Positions 1-64,000 of a stretch of 64,000 nucleotides of DNA are shown piece by piece (position 1 is the first letter of the stretch; every line of letters starts with the position of its first letter). The notes below the pieces were generated by a model, which saw only the letters and a list, made by a program, of their open reading frames with translations, did not search any database and was not told the DNA's origin. The DNA is taken from NCBI GenBank assembly GCA_019802505.1, contig JAFMOC010000108.1, positions 868,481 through 932,480 on the forward strand. Direction: 5' to 3'. Made by a program: the position numbers and the translations under genes. Origin of the DNA: Corydoras sp. C115 (taxonomy: Eukaryota > Chordata > Actinopteri > Siluriformes > Callichthyidae).

Positions 1-631
1 CTCATTGCTGTTTGGAGAAATCATGGCTCTCACACCCCGTGACCATCTCTCGTTACACCCTCTATGATGCCCTGAGAGCCATGAGTGAGTTTATCACAGC
101 CCTACTCATTTATAAATCCTGAATTTAATTGCCAAGTGGCATAGTAACGGTGCAATGAGGTGTGCTGACAGAAGTAAGTTTCTGGTATGTTTTCTGACAT
201 TCTGGTAGCTGCGCCTTGTCAGAGATGATTACTCAGCGTGGGAATTTCTGGGAATTGTAGTGAAAGCATTGCGAGTATAATGTCCCACGCTACAGTCATC
301 CAGTGACATACCGGCCCGCTACACAAACAACATGGTTAAAGGTACAAGCCTCATTTTATTGCAATAGTGATTAATTCCATTAGATTTTGACTTTTACTCA
401 ATCTTTTTTAATATTTGGTAAAACCACAATTTTTTATAAATGTTCGAAGACTATATAAATAATACATGTATGTTATTAATGCAAATGACATAACAATAAA
501 ATGTCAAAACACCACTCCTTGCTAACTTACTACTAGTCCAATAGTCATGCTGTTAATAAAAGTTTTTTTATTAAGAAAAAACATTTAATGCTATTTTATT
601 AGTGACTGCATTTAAAATCTAAAACCTACAG
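1..631. other. Unassigned sequence downstream of grik1
   Basis: I recognise no gene or repeat here. The first 110 bases are less AT-rich than what follows and open in some frames on both strands, but no family match is visible. The rest is AT-rich and featureless. Confidence 0.4.
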
Positions 632-675
632 CATAATCCATCCATCCATCCATTATCTACCGCTTATGAGCGTCT
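632..675 (-). repeat. Tail fragment of Mermaid-like SINE
   Basis: A (TCCA)n run followed by a 'ttatctaccgctt' sequence matches the 3' end of the tRNA-derived SINE seen many times in this window, in reverse orientation. Only the tail is present. Confidence 0.5.
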
Positions 676-764
676 GGGTCATGGGCAACCTAAGCACAGA
701 AGGTTAACTTCTTTAACTTCTAAACTTCTCCCAGTTAAACATGCCCAGAACACCCCATTATCTA

Positions 765-1624
765 CAGTGCATCCGGAAAGTATTCACAGCGCTTCACTTT
801 TTCCACATTTTCTTACGTTACAGCCTTATTCCAAATTGTATTATATTAATCTCTTTCCTCAAAATTCTACACAAAATACCCCATTATGACCATGTGAAAA
901 ATGTTTTCTTGAGAGTTTTGAAAATGTATTAAAAATAAAAAACTAAGAAATCACATTTACATAAGTATTCACAGCCTTTGCCATGAAGCTCAAAATTGAG
1001 CTCAGGTGCATCCTGTTTCCACTGATCATCCTTGAGATGTTTCTACAGCTTAATTGGAGTCCACCTGTGGTAAATCCAGTTGATTGGACATGATTTGGAA
1101 AGGCACACACCTGTCTATATAAGGTCCCACAGTTGACTGCATGTCAGAGGGCAAACATGAAGCATGAAGTCAAAGGAATTGTCTGTAGACAACAACATTG
1201 TCTCGAAGCACAAATCTGGGGAAGGATACAGAAATATTTCTGCTGCTTTGAAGGTCCCAATGAGCACAGTGGCCTCCATCCTTCGTAAATGAAAGAGGTT
1301 TTCAACCACCAGGACTCTTCCTAGAGCTGGCCGGCCGTCTAAATTGAGTGATCGGGGGAGAAGGGCCTTGGTCAGGGAGGTGACCAAGAACCCGATGATT
1401 ACTCTGTCAGAGCTCCAGCGTTCCTCCGTGGAGAGTCAAGAACCTTGCAGAGGGACAACCATCTCTGCAGCAATCCACCATTCAGGCCTGTATGGAAGAG
1501 TGGCCAGGCAAAAGCCACTGCTTAGTAAACGGCACAAGGCAGCCCGTCTGGAATTTGAAATAAGGCTGTAACGTAAGAAAATGTGGAAAAAGTGAAGCGC
1601 TGTGAATACTTTCCGGATGTACTG
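765..1624 (+). mobile_element. Internally deleted Tc1-like transposon
   Basis: Terminal inverted repeats begin 'cagtgcatccggaaagtatt' at 765 and return as the reverse complement ending near 1624; the inverted match extends about 60 bases on each side. A TA precedes the left end; the right flank reads TT, so one target TA has decayed. Between the repeats lies the N-terminal part of a Tc1 transposase, after which the sequence jumps directly into the right repeat. This is a non-autonomous deletion derivative of the same family as the element at 3631-6628. Confidence 0.88.
1157..1570 (+). pseudogene. Truncated Tc1 transposase (DNA-binding half)
   Basis: The reading frame begins at the methionine of 'MKSKEL' and covers the paired helix-turn-helix region, closely matching the copy read from the minus strand at 5447-6280. 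It carries a stop codon near 1290 (where the related copy has Trp) and a small deletion near the start. It ends after 'RHKAARLEFE', so the whole DDE catalytic domain is missing. It cannot encode an active transposase. Confidence 0.85.
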
Positions 1625-1728
1625 TTCATGATAATGTCAAATTTAAATCATCACTGTCTGTGTAAACAAATGTGAAAAGCCATTTTATAGCTAAGCGACT
1701 ATATTTACTGTTTCATATATTTTTTTAG

Positions 1729-2045
1729 GGCGGCACGGTGGCTTAGTGGTTAGTGCGTTCGCCTCTCAGCACTAGGGATTCCCGGTTCGAATCCCCATCT
1801 GGGTGGAGTTTCCATGTTCTCCCTGTGTCCGCGTGGGTTTCCTCCAGGTTCTCCGGTTTCCTCCCACAGTCCAAAAACATGGATCACGTCAATTGAGTTC
1901 TCCAAATTGCCCCTTGTAGAGTGTGTTTCTGTGCGTGTCTGTGTGAGTGAGTGTGTGCCCAGCAATAGATTGGCACCCTGTCCTGGGTGTATCTGCCCAG
2001 CGCCCCTAATATAGGATAAAGCGGAAGATAATGAATGAATGAATA
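1729..2045 (+). repeat. Mermaid-like tRNA-derived SINE, near full length
   Basis: The head 'ggcggcacggtggcttagtgg' and a B-box-like 'ggttcgaatcc' at about 1784-1794 show a tRNA-derived RNA polymerase III promoter. The tail ends in a (GAAT)n run. Relative to other copies it lacks part of the segment around 'ccatccaggggagaacg' near the 3' end. Several small open frames cover this repeat and are not genes. Confidence 0.85.
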
Positions 2046-2663
2046 TATATTTTTTTTTATTTAACAAATGGTTAATGGTTTTTACTTATTATATATCAGT
2101 TGCACTTCACTATTAGATTATTGTATTCATTCTTTTAACTGTTTTTCGCAACTATTCATTACATCACTTTCATCATTAAGTCAAAATCTTACTTATATAC
2201 TGTAACTCTTAGTTCTTCCTTTATTATATAACAATCATTTTATTACATATTTTTTCAGCAATGTTCTCAATTTTAATTCAAGCTATAATTATTTTTCTCT
2301 CTCAATAAATTTTTATATTTACTACTTATTTTGGTTTGTGGGCCGGGATTATACCCTGGATCCCTACCAGTGGATTACCCACATAGGAGGAATTCGGCTA
2401 CTGCTCTTATTAACTAACTCCCTGCAATTTAATCTTAAATTTTTATTGGCTGGTCTTTTAAAACTTGACTTAAATTGATGGCAATTGAGCTGCAATTTTG
2501 TAAATGAGAGCCAGGAGGCAGGTGAGCTTCTGTGGGAAATGCTTGTGTGTCTGTACACTGACCTAAAAGGGATGACGAGTGAAAAAGGGGGAGAGGGAAA
2601 AAGAGACTCAGCAGACAGTTAGCCACACATATATGCAATTAATGTTTTTTTTTAAGCCTGTGA
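2046..2663. other. Unassigned AT-rich intergenic sequence
   Basis: No gene, tRNA or recognised repeat is visible. Short open frames on the minus strand near 2364-2638 have no recognisable protein features. Confidence 0.4.
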
Positions 2664-2905
2664 AGAACATTCCCCTCTCAGTGTGTTCAGGTTTGAATCC
2701 CAATCTGGGTGGAGTTTCCCTGTGTCCCCGTGGGTTTTCTCTGGGTTAACTGGTTTCCTCCCACAGTCCAAAAACATGGATTCAAGGTCAATTGTATGTT
2801 CTAAATTGCCCCATAAAGTGTGTGCTTTTGTGTGAGTGAATGAGTCAATCGATAGTTTGGCACACTGTCCTGGGTGGTAGATGAATGAGTGGTAGATGAA
2901 TGAAT
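2664..2905 (+). repeat. Diverged, 5'-truncated Mermaid-like SINE
   Basis: It begins in the 'cctctcag' part of the head, keeps a B-box-like 'ggtttgaatcc', and ends in a decayed (GAAT)n tail. Divergence is clearly greater than in the copy at 1729-2045. Confidence 0.7.
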
Positions 2906-3135
2906 GTTGTGGGTCACACTTACTTAGATTTTTTTTTCTATATCCACGTTTAATTATGATTATAAATGTGTTGTTGGCCTTATGCTTTTTATATTATAAA
3001 TAATATTGAGCTTCTGTTCACCCTGTGAGCTATTAACTGATGTCTTGCCATTTATTCATAGAACAGTTTGTGTTTGTGTACACACTATGCACATACACCT
3101 CATCCCCACATCAAAGACACGCCATGGTAAGAATC

Positions 3136-3345
3136 ATTCATTCATTATCTTCCGCTTTATCCTCTATTAGGGTCGCGGGGGGGGGGGGGGGTTCCCCATG
3201 CCCATCCAGGAGAGAACGTCTTGGGCGCTGGACAAATATACCCAGGACAGGGTGCCAATCTATCGCTAGGCACACACTCACTCACACACTCTACATGGGG
3301 CAATTTGGAGAACTCAATTGACTTTATCCATGTTTTTGGACTGTC
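3136..3345 (-). repeat. Mermaid-like SINE, reverse orientation, head missing
   Basis: It starts with the (ATTC)n tail complement, contains a guanine run at about 3178-3190, and breaks off after 'ccatgtttttggactg'. The tRNA-derived head is absent. Confidence 0.8.
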
Positions 3346-3630
3346 CCCTGTTGACTGTCTCTCTGCCTCCACACTGTTAGTCCCGAGTAGCGGATCCACC
3401 AGCTCTGGTCGCTAGACCATAACAGACATAACTTTGGTTCATAACTTGGTAATAACTTCAATATCTAATAACAAATATCATTGTAAACCTGTCTCAACAT
3501 TATATACAACTTACATTATGTTTTACTAACAAATTAAAGTATAATAAAATTGTATATATTTAAACTATATTTTGTGTTAGTGTTGACACTGGACTCTAGT
3601 TTTGGGTCTGTTTTTTATCTTTTTGAAATA
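3346..3630. other. Unassigned sequence between SINE and Tc1
   Basis: No gene or recognised repeat is visible here. Confidence 0.35.
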
Positions 3631-3860
3631 CAGTGAATCCTTAAAGTATTCACAGCGCTTCACTTTTTCCACATTTTGTTACGTTACAGCCTTATTCTAA
3701 ATTGTATTGAATTAATCTCGTTCCTCACAATTCTACACAAAATACCCCATTGTGACCATGTGAAAAAAGTTTTCTTGAGTGTTTTGAAAATTTATTAAAA
3801 TAATAATAAAAAAAAATCATATTTACATAAGTATTCACAGCCTTTGCTTAATACTTTGTA

Positions 3861-5372
3861 CAGTCATGGCCAAAAGTTTTGAGAATGACACAAATATTTT
3901 ATCACATACAGAAATATAATTGCAATCATATTATGAGTAACAAAAGCTTTTATTGACAGTTAGAATGAGTTAATGCAGCAAGTCAATATTTGCAGTGTTG
4001 ACCCTCCTTCTTCAGGACCTCTGAAATTCTCCCTGGCATGCTCTCAATCAACTTCTGGACCAAATGCTGACTGATAGCAGTCCATTCTTGCACCATCAAT
4101 GCTTGCATTTTGTCAGAATGTGTAGGTTTTTGTTTGTCAACCCGTCACTTGATGATTGACCACAAGTTCTCAATGGGTTTAAGATCTGGGGAGTTTCCAG
4201 GCCATGGACCCAAAATCTCTATGTTTTGTTCCCTGAGCCATGTAGTTATCACCTTTGCTTTATGGCAAGGTGATCCATCATGCTGGAAAAGGCATTGTTG
4301 ATCACCAAACTGCTCTTGGATGGTTGGGAGAAGTTGCTCTCGGAGGACATTCTAGTACCATTCTTTATTCATGGCTGTGTTTTTAGGCAAGACTGTGAGA
4401 GAGCTGATTCCCTTGGCTGAGAAGCAACCCCACACATGAATGGTTTCAGGATGCTTTACAGTTGGCATGAGACAAGACTGGTGGTAGCGCTCACCTCGTC
4501 TTCTTCGAATGTGCTGTTTTCCAGATGTCCAAAACAATCGGAAAGGGGATTCATCAGAGAAAATGTCTTTACCCCAGTCCTCAGCAGTCCACTCCCTGTA
4601 CCTTTTGCAGAATATCAGTCTGTCCCTGATGTTTTTTTCTGGAGAGAAGTGGCTTCTTTGCTGCCCTCCTTGAGACCAGGCCTTGCTCCAAGAGTCTCCG
4701 CCTCACAGTGCGTGCAGATGCACTCACACCTGCCTGCTACCATTCCTGAGGAAGCTCTGCACTGCTGGTAGCCCGATCCGCAGCTGAAACACTTTTAAGA
4801 GATGGTCCTGATGCTTGCTGGTCTTTCTTGGGCGCCCTGGAGCCTTTTTGGCAATAATGGAACCTCTCTCCTTGAAGTTCTTGATGATGCAATGGATTGT
4901 TGACTGACGTGCAATCTATCTAGCTGCGATACTCTTCCCTGTTAGGCCATTTTTGTGCAGTGCAATGATGACTGCATGTGTTTCTTTAGAGATAACCATG
5001 GTTAACAGAAGAGAAACAATGATGCCAAGCACCAGCCTCCTTTTAAAGTGTGCAGTGGTGTCATTCTTACTTAATCATAACAGATTGATCTCCAGTCCTG
5101 TCCTCATCAACACCCACACCTGTGTTAATGGAGCAATCACTGAAACAATGTTAGCTGGTCCTTTTAAGGCAGGGCTGCAATGAAGTTGAAATGTGTTTTG
5201 GGGGATAAAGTTAATTTTCTAGGCAAATATTGATTTTGCAATTAATTGCTGTTAAGCTGATCACTCTTTATAACATTCTGGAGTATATGCAAATTACCAT
5301 TATAAAAACTGAAGCAGTAGACTTTGTAAAAATTTATATTTGGATCATTCTCAAAATTTTTGGCCATGACTG
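3861..5372 (-). mobile_element. Tc1-like transposon nested in another Tc1
   Basis: Inverted ends 'cagtcatggccaaaagtttt' (left) and its reverse complement with one mismatch (right) are flanked by TA at 3859-3860 and 5373-5374, the expected Tc1/mariner target duplication. The interior holds a minus-strand transposase from about 4999 down to 3990 with multiple stops and frameshifts. The family differs from the host element. The insertion must postdate the outer element. Confidence 0.88.
3990..4999 (-). pseudogene. Degenerate Tc1 transposase of the nested element
   Basis: Reading the minus strand from a methionine near 4999 gives a Tc1-type N terminus (MVISKE...) and a later stretch with 'KTSGKQHI', a 'VWG(C)FS' block and 'LIESMPGR', typical of this Tc1 family. 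The frame changes several times and contains numerous stops. It is a full-length but dead transposase gene. Confidence 0.75.
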
Positions 5373-6280
5373 TAGAACCCCCTCATGCAGCAAAAACAGC
5401 CTCAAGTCTTTTTGAATATGATGCCACAAGCTTGGCACACCTATCTTTAGGCAGTTTTGCCCATTCTTCTTTGCAGTACCTCCATTTTCAGATCTCTCCA
5501 GAGATGTTCAATCAGATTCAAGTCTGGGCTCTGGCTGGGCCACTCCAGGACATTCACAGAGTGGTCCTGAAGCCATTCCTTTAAGATCTTGGCTGTGTGC
5601 TTCGGGTCGTTGTCCTGCTCAAAAATGAACAGTCGCCACAGTCTGAGGTCAAGAGCGCTTTGGAGCAGGTTTTCATCCAGGATGTCTCTGTACATTTCTG
5701 CATTCATATTTTCCTCTATCCTGACTTGTCTGCCAGTTCCTGCTGCTGAAAAACATCCCCATAGCATGGTATTGGCCTCGTGATGAGCAGTGCCTGGTTT
5801 CCTCCAAACATGACGCCTGGCATTCACACCAAAGAGTTCAATATTTGTCTCATTAGACCAGAGAATTTTGCTTCTCATGGTCTGAGAGTCCTTCAGGTGC
5901 CTTTTGGCAAATTCCAGACGGGCTGCCTTATGCCTTTTACTAAGCAGTGGCTTTTGCCTGGCCACTCTGCCATACAGGCCTGATTGGTGGATTGCTGCAG
6001 AGATGGTTGTCCTTATGCAAGGTTCTCCTCTCTCCACAGAGGAACGCTGGAGCTCTGACAGAGTGACCATCTGTTTCTTGTTCACCTCCCTGACCAAGGC
6101 CCTTCTCCCCCGATCTCTCAATTTAGACAGCCGGCCAAACTTCTTCCATTTATGAATGATAGAGGCCACTGTGCTTATTGAGACCTTCAAAGCAGCAGAA
6201 ATTTTTCTGTATCCTTCCCCAGATTTGTGCTTCGAGACAATTTTGTCTCGAAGGTCTACATACAATTCCTTTGACTTCAT
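5373..6280 (-). pseudogene. Tc1 transposase with lost catalytic aspartate
   Basis: The start methionine at 6280 begins 'MKSKELYVDL' and a 277-residue frame runs to 5447. It has the paired helix-turn-helix region, then catalytic blocks 'WSNETNIELFG', 'QDNDPKHTA' and 'SPDLNLIEHLW'. The first block normally reads SDET, so the first catalytic Asp is Asn here. A deletion with frameshift near 5485 shifts the last ~35 residues (readable as 'EEWAKLPKDRCAKLV') out of frame, and the nested Tc1 interrupts the final codons. The DD34E layout identifies the family; the copy is inactive. Confidence 0.88.
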
Positions 6281-6734
6281 GCTTGGTGCTTGCGCTCTGA
6301 CATGCAGTCAACCATGGGACCATATATAGACAGGTGTGTGCTTTTCCAAATCTTGTCCAATCAACTGGATTTACCACAGGTGGACTCCATTTAAGGATGA
6401 TCATTTCATCTCAAGGATGATCAGTGGAAACAGGATGCACCTGAGCTCAATTTTGAGCTTCATGGCGAAGGCTGTAAATACTTAGATATATGTGATTTTG
6501 TTAGTTTTTTATTTTTAATAAATTTTCAGAACTCTCAATAATTTTTTTTTCACATGGCCATAATGGGATATTTTGTGTAGAATTTTGAGGAAAGAGATTA
6601 ATGTAACAATTTGGAATAAGGCTGAGCAGACTTGAGTCCAAAAACTTTCCGAAAGAGACAGATGTCTATCAAGTTGCAAACTTTTCCAATCTGCAGATGT
6701 TTCTCTGTTGAACATAAGATTAAAAAGATAAGGG

Positions 6735-6982
6735 CGATTCCCATGGCCCATCCAGCGGAGAACGTTTCAGGCTCTGGGCAAATACACCCAGGACAGAGCG
6801 CCAATCTATCGCTGGGCACACTCACTGATACACACTATATAAGACTATGGAAAAACCCAAAAGGGGAAAAAAACATGTGGACAAGGGGAGAACATGGAAA
6901 CTCCAGCCAGATCAGGATTAGCACCTGGATCCCCAGTGCTGAGAGATGAACGTGATAGCCACTAAGCCACCGTGCTGCCCAC
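6735..6982 (-). repeat. Diverged Mermaid-like SINE, reverse orientation
   Basis: It holds the internal segment 'cacccaggacagagcgccaa' and ends at 'gccaccgtgctgccc', the complement of the tRNA-like head. The central part is diverged. Confidence 0.75.
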
Positions 6983-6984
6983 AC

Positions 6985-7756
6985 CTACACATATGTTTGA
7001 ATATCCATACCTTTAGCAATGAAGGTTATTGTAGGATTTGAAATAGTTGTAATTCTCATGTGTAAGTCATGTGTGTGTATTTGATATGATGCAGTCAATT
7101 AAGAACAAGAAATGTATACCAAAGAACATTTTAATTAATAAAAAAAAGGTAAAAGGCAGGGCAGTTTATTCCACAGCTACACTGTGCTTTCTGAAAGTTG
7201 TTAGTCTGTTCAGTGTCTCAGAGCAAGTATGTTATAATAATACCAAAAAAAATTGAGCAATAAAGGAAAAAAAGAAGGTTATTCATGGCATGAAATAAAA
7301 AAGACATAAATTAAACATTTGGGTTTGTTGCTTACATTTTTATCACAAGATTTATACACACACATTTCAATTCAAAAAGATTTTTAGGAATAGAACAATA
7401 ATTCGAGAACACTTAGCATTTAATCAAGGTCATTGTTAAGATGGTTATGCATAATGCTAAATAAGCCTTACAATCTGGAAACCCTTTTTGTCTTAAATAG
7501 CAAGGAATGAGCACAAGAACTGGTACTGTACCATTTATGACAGAATAAATGTCATTAAGATTTCACGTTAAATGCCAATAAGAACACTTGTGGATGTGAA
7601 CACCATTGTAAGATGTGTTTCAGTACCACAACATAAGAGCTACACATTACATCCATGTTTGAACCATCAGTTTATTTAGGGTAAATGGCATTTTTTGTCA
7701 AGTCATTTAAGGTCTGCCATAATGTTGTGAAAAGGAAATTAAGAACCCGCATAAGT
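6985..7756. other. 3' flank / probable 3' UTR of the distal grik1 isoform
   Basis: No independent gene is visible. The part next to 7757 is the expected 3' UTR of transcripts ending in the distal exon. Sequence is AT-rich with a possible polyadenylation signal at 7671-7676. Confidence 0.4.
7671..7676 (-). terminator. Candidate polyadenylation signal for distal grik1 exon
   Basis: TTTATT on the plus strand reads AATAAA on the gene strand, about 80 bases past the distal stop codon. A second AATAAA lies at 7165-7170. In such AT-rich DNA either could be chance. Confidence 0.3.
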
Positions 7757-62170
<54,414 letters not shown>

Positions 62171-62740
62171 CTAATAATAAAAGTAAATGGAATAAACAGG
62201 AATAAAATGAGAAAGCAGAAGTTGTATATTAGAACCCATTTGAAAATGTCAACAGTTACAATTGAAAATAAGAAACATCCATGTGCATGGTTGATATCTG
62301 TTTTTTTTTTTTAAGAACTTACTATAAACTTAAGATGTAAAACAATAATTAGATAAATTATAGTAATTAAACAAATTATCAACCAACAGTAACTACTCAA
62401 AGATATAAGAATAAGAGTTCAAATGAAAATCTGATGCCATGGAAAATTTGATGATCACTATTATGATCATTATTAATGATCACTAACCAAAAGTCTAAAA
62501 GAATATATCAATACAATTTACATATTGGATGATATAAACAAAAGTATTTTTAGGGAAAGAATGCAAACATTAATAAAAGGCATAAATTATTATTAGTAAA
62601 GATGAAATAGTTAGATCATACCAATAAATTATAATTCATAATCCCTGTGATGTTTAACAAAGGATTGAAATAAAAATTTCACCTCATGACCCCTTAGATA
62701 TACCCGGTGTCAGTGTAAATTAAAGCTTCAGCAAGGCATT
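62171..62740. other. Intron 1, unassigned
   Basis: No recognised feature. Confidence 0.3.
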
Positions 62741-62751
62741 TGGTGATTTAA

Positions 62752-62825
62752 ATTTGGTCATGTAGCAGACGCTTTTATTCAAAGCGACTTACAATTATCC
62801 CAACTTGGTTGGGGTTGTAGCACAC
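62752..62825 (-). repeat. L2-tailed SINE fragment, reverse
   Basis: 'gtagcagacgcttttattca' then 'aagcgacttacaattatccc' is the complement of the L2-type tail followed by SINE body, as in 15537-15735. Confidence 0.65.
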
Positions 62826-62829
62826 ATAC

Positions 62830-63600
62830 TTATAAACCTTTTATATTCTTAAGTCTTGTTTTACATGGTTGCATCAGAATGTTTATTAAGAAAATTCTAT
62901 GAATATTTTTCTATGACTGCATACGACTTTGTCAATAGAAGGAGAAAGAGAGGTGTATATATTTTATGTATTTATTCAGTTTTCATTTTGAAATCTCCAA
63001 AATATGTAAACTGGAGCATGTGCGTTTCATGTTGCTTGTTTCACCCTGATCTATAATATACTGTGCCGTAAATCATCATGACAGAACGACATCATTGATC
63101 TGTACACAACAGTAAGAGAATATTAATCATAGTCTGTGAAAATCATAGTTTTGAAAACTGAAGCGAAAATGGAGAGTGATGAAAGCTCCTTAGGTGATAA
63201 TAGAAAACACCAGTGTGGCTGAGGTGGAACAAGTAATAAATAACCTAAATTCATCTTACAAAAAAGTAAAACAGGTTTGGTAGATGTTTTATTGGTCATA
63301 AAGCTATGAATGCTGATTATTTTTTACTACAGTCTGAAAGATTAAACATTAAATGTTTAATACTAGTTTGTGGTAAATTTATAAACAACATGTAAGAAAA
63401 ATTAACTATTGTGTGCGCACAGACAAACAGGCAGTACTCAGTACTTTATAATTAAGAACAAGTAATGTCAACATTCTAATTTATCATACAGGCAATCAAC
63501 TTGCATCAACTCCTTTATTGCACAGTTCCAGCGATCTTTGTGTTTGTTTTAGTGTGATATTATATTGATTTTACTAGTGTGGCCTGATAGGATTGGTGAT
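62830..63600. other. Intron 1, unassigned
   Basis: No repeat or exon recognised; no signal-peptide-like exon seen. Confidence 0.3.
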
Positions 63601-63606
63601 AAAAGT

Positions 63607-63780
63607 GGGGGGCAGTTGTAGGCTTGTGGTTAAGGAACCAGCTTTGTGACCTTGGTCAAGGCACCTTACCTCAATTGCTCCCTGGTCGCCATATAGAAGG
63701 ATGCCTGCTCCGGGCATGTGTGCTCACTTCACTAATGTGTGTATATGTGTGTGTTTCACTGCACAGATTGGTAATATTTG
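63607..63780 (+). repeat. Second tRNA-derived SINE family
   Basis: Head 'ggggcagttgtaggcttgtg', internal deletion of the B-box part, and 3' part 'gtgctcacttcactaatgtg', matching 8620-8800. Confidence 0.72.
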
Positions 63781-64000
63781 GAGGACAAATTCCTCTGTGT
63801 GCAAGCACAGTAGGAAAACACTTTAAAGCAGCTGCCGCTGCTTTGTTTCATCATCAGCTGTAACAGCGGGAAATAACCTTACATCTCTACCCACCAGAAG
63901 CTAAGTTTATTTCTTCATTTATATATAAACTTTACAATGGCACTTTACCCTCTGGTTGCATGCCCTCAGTGCAGTATGTATAGACAGTCTTCCTCTGTCA

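Larger units (their letters stand above)
3631..6628 (-). mobile_element. Tc1-like transposon carrying a nested second Tc1
   Basis: The left end follows a TA at 3629-3630 and carries the terminal repeat of the 765-1624 family ('aaagtattcacagcgcttca'). The transposase is on the minus strand. A different Tc1 is inserted at 3861-5372, in the last few codons of the transposase region, with a TA on each side. The right end loses the outermost part of its inverted repeat near 6628, so this copy is truncated as well as interrupted. Confidence 0.85.

Noticed and set aside
1..110. Open frames on both strands with mildly coding-like composition
   Set aside because: No recognisable protein family, no clear splice sites on both ends, and the sequence is cut by the window edge.
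1750..2067. 105-codon open frame and its plus-strand counterpart
   Set aside because: Both lie wholly inside a Mermaid-like SINE; the same peptide pattern recurs in every SINE copy.

Overview
The window is AT-rich vertebrate DNA, almost certainly from a teleost fish. It has long introns with GT/AG splice sites, one spliced neuronal receptor gene, and a dense load of fish-type repeats: Tc1/mariner elements, L2 LINEs, tRNA-derived SINEs, hAT elements and a Gmr1-like LTR retrotransposon. The main SINE resembles the Mermaid type known from catfish, so an ostariophysan fish is possible, but I cannot name a species.

The only host gene I can support is grik1 (kainate receptor subunit GluK1) on the minus strand, running right to left from 62170 to 7757. 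Fourteen constitutive coding exons (exons 2 to 15 if exon 1 is the off-window signal-peptide exon) were placed by splice sites and continuous reading frame, and each aligns without gaps to mammalian GluK1 as I remember it. Two alternative last exons follow, a proximal one at 10381-10515 and a distal one at 7757-7909. Together they give about 856 or 862 codons with no internal stop. Exons 2-9 encode the amino-terminal domain and the linker to the ligand-binding domain; exons 10-11 encode S1 and M1; exon 12 the pore loop; exon 13 M3 and the start of S2; exon 14 the rest of S2; exon 15 M4. The Pro, Thr, Arg, Ser, Thr and Glu ligand residues are all present. The Q/R site of the pore loop is encoded directly as arginine (AGG) rather than as an editable glutamine.

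Region by region: 1-7756 lies downstream of the gene and holds a deleted Tc1 copy, a Tc1 nested inside another Tc1, and SINEs. 7757-23014 holds the receptor core and C-terminal exons, with SINEs, a LINE remnant and two Tc1-type remnants in the introns. 23015-38600 holds the N-terminal-domain exons plus a Tc1-like relic, hAT pieces and the Gmr1-like element, which splits an older LINE. 38600-61528 is one intron of about 23 kb. It carries LINE pieces, a hAT element with a perfect 8-bp target duplication, a near-complete L2, an I-type LINE split by an L2 fragment, a nearly complete Tc1 element sitting in a TA microsatellite, and an L2 copy invaded by a hAT that is itself invaded by a second hAT, with a solo LTR in the same L2 tail. 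61529-62170 holds exons 3 and 2, and the rest is intron 1.

Every transposable-element coding region seen carries disabling lesions. Repeat family names are assigned from motifs and termini recognised by eye, without a database search.
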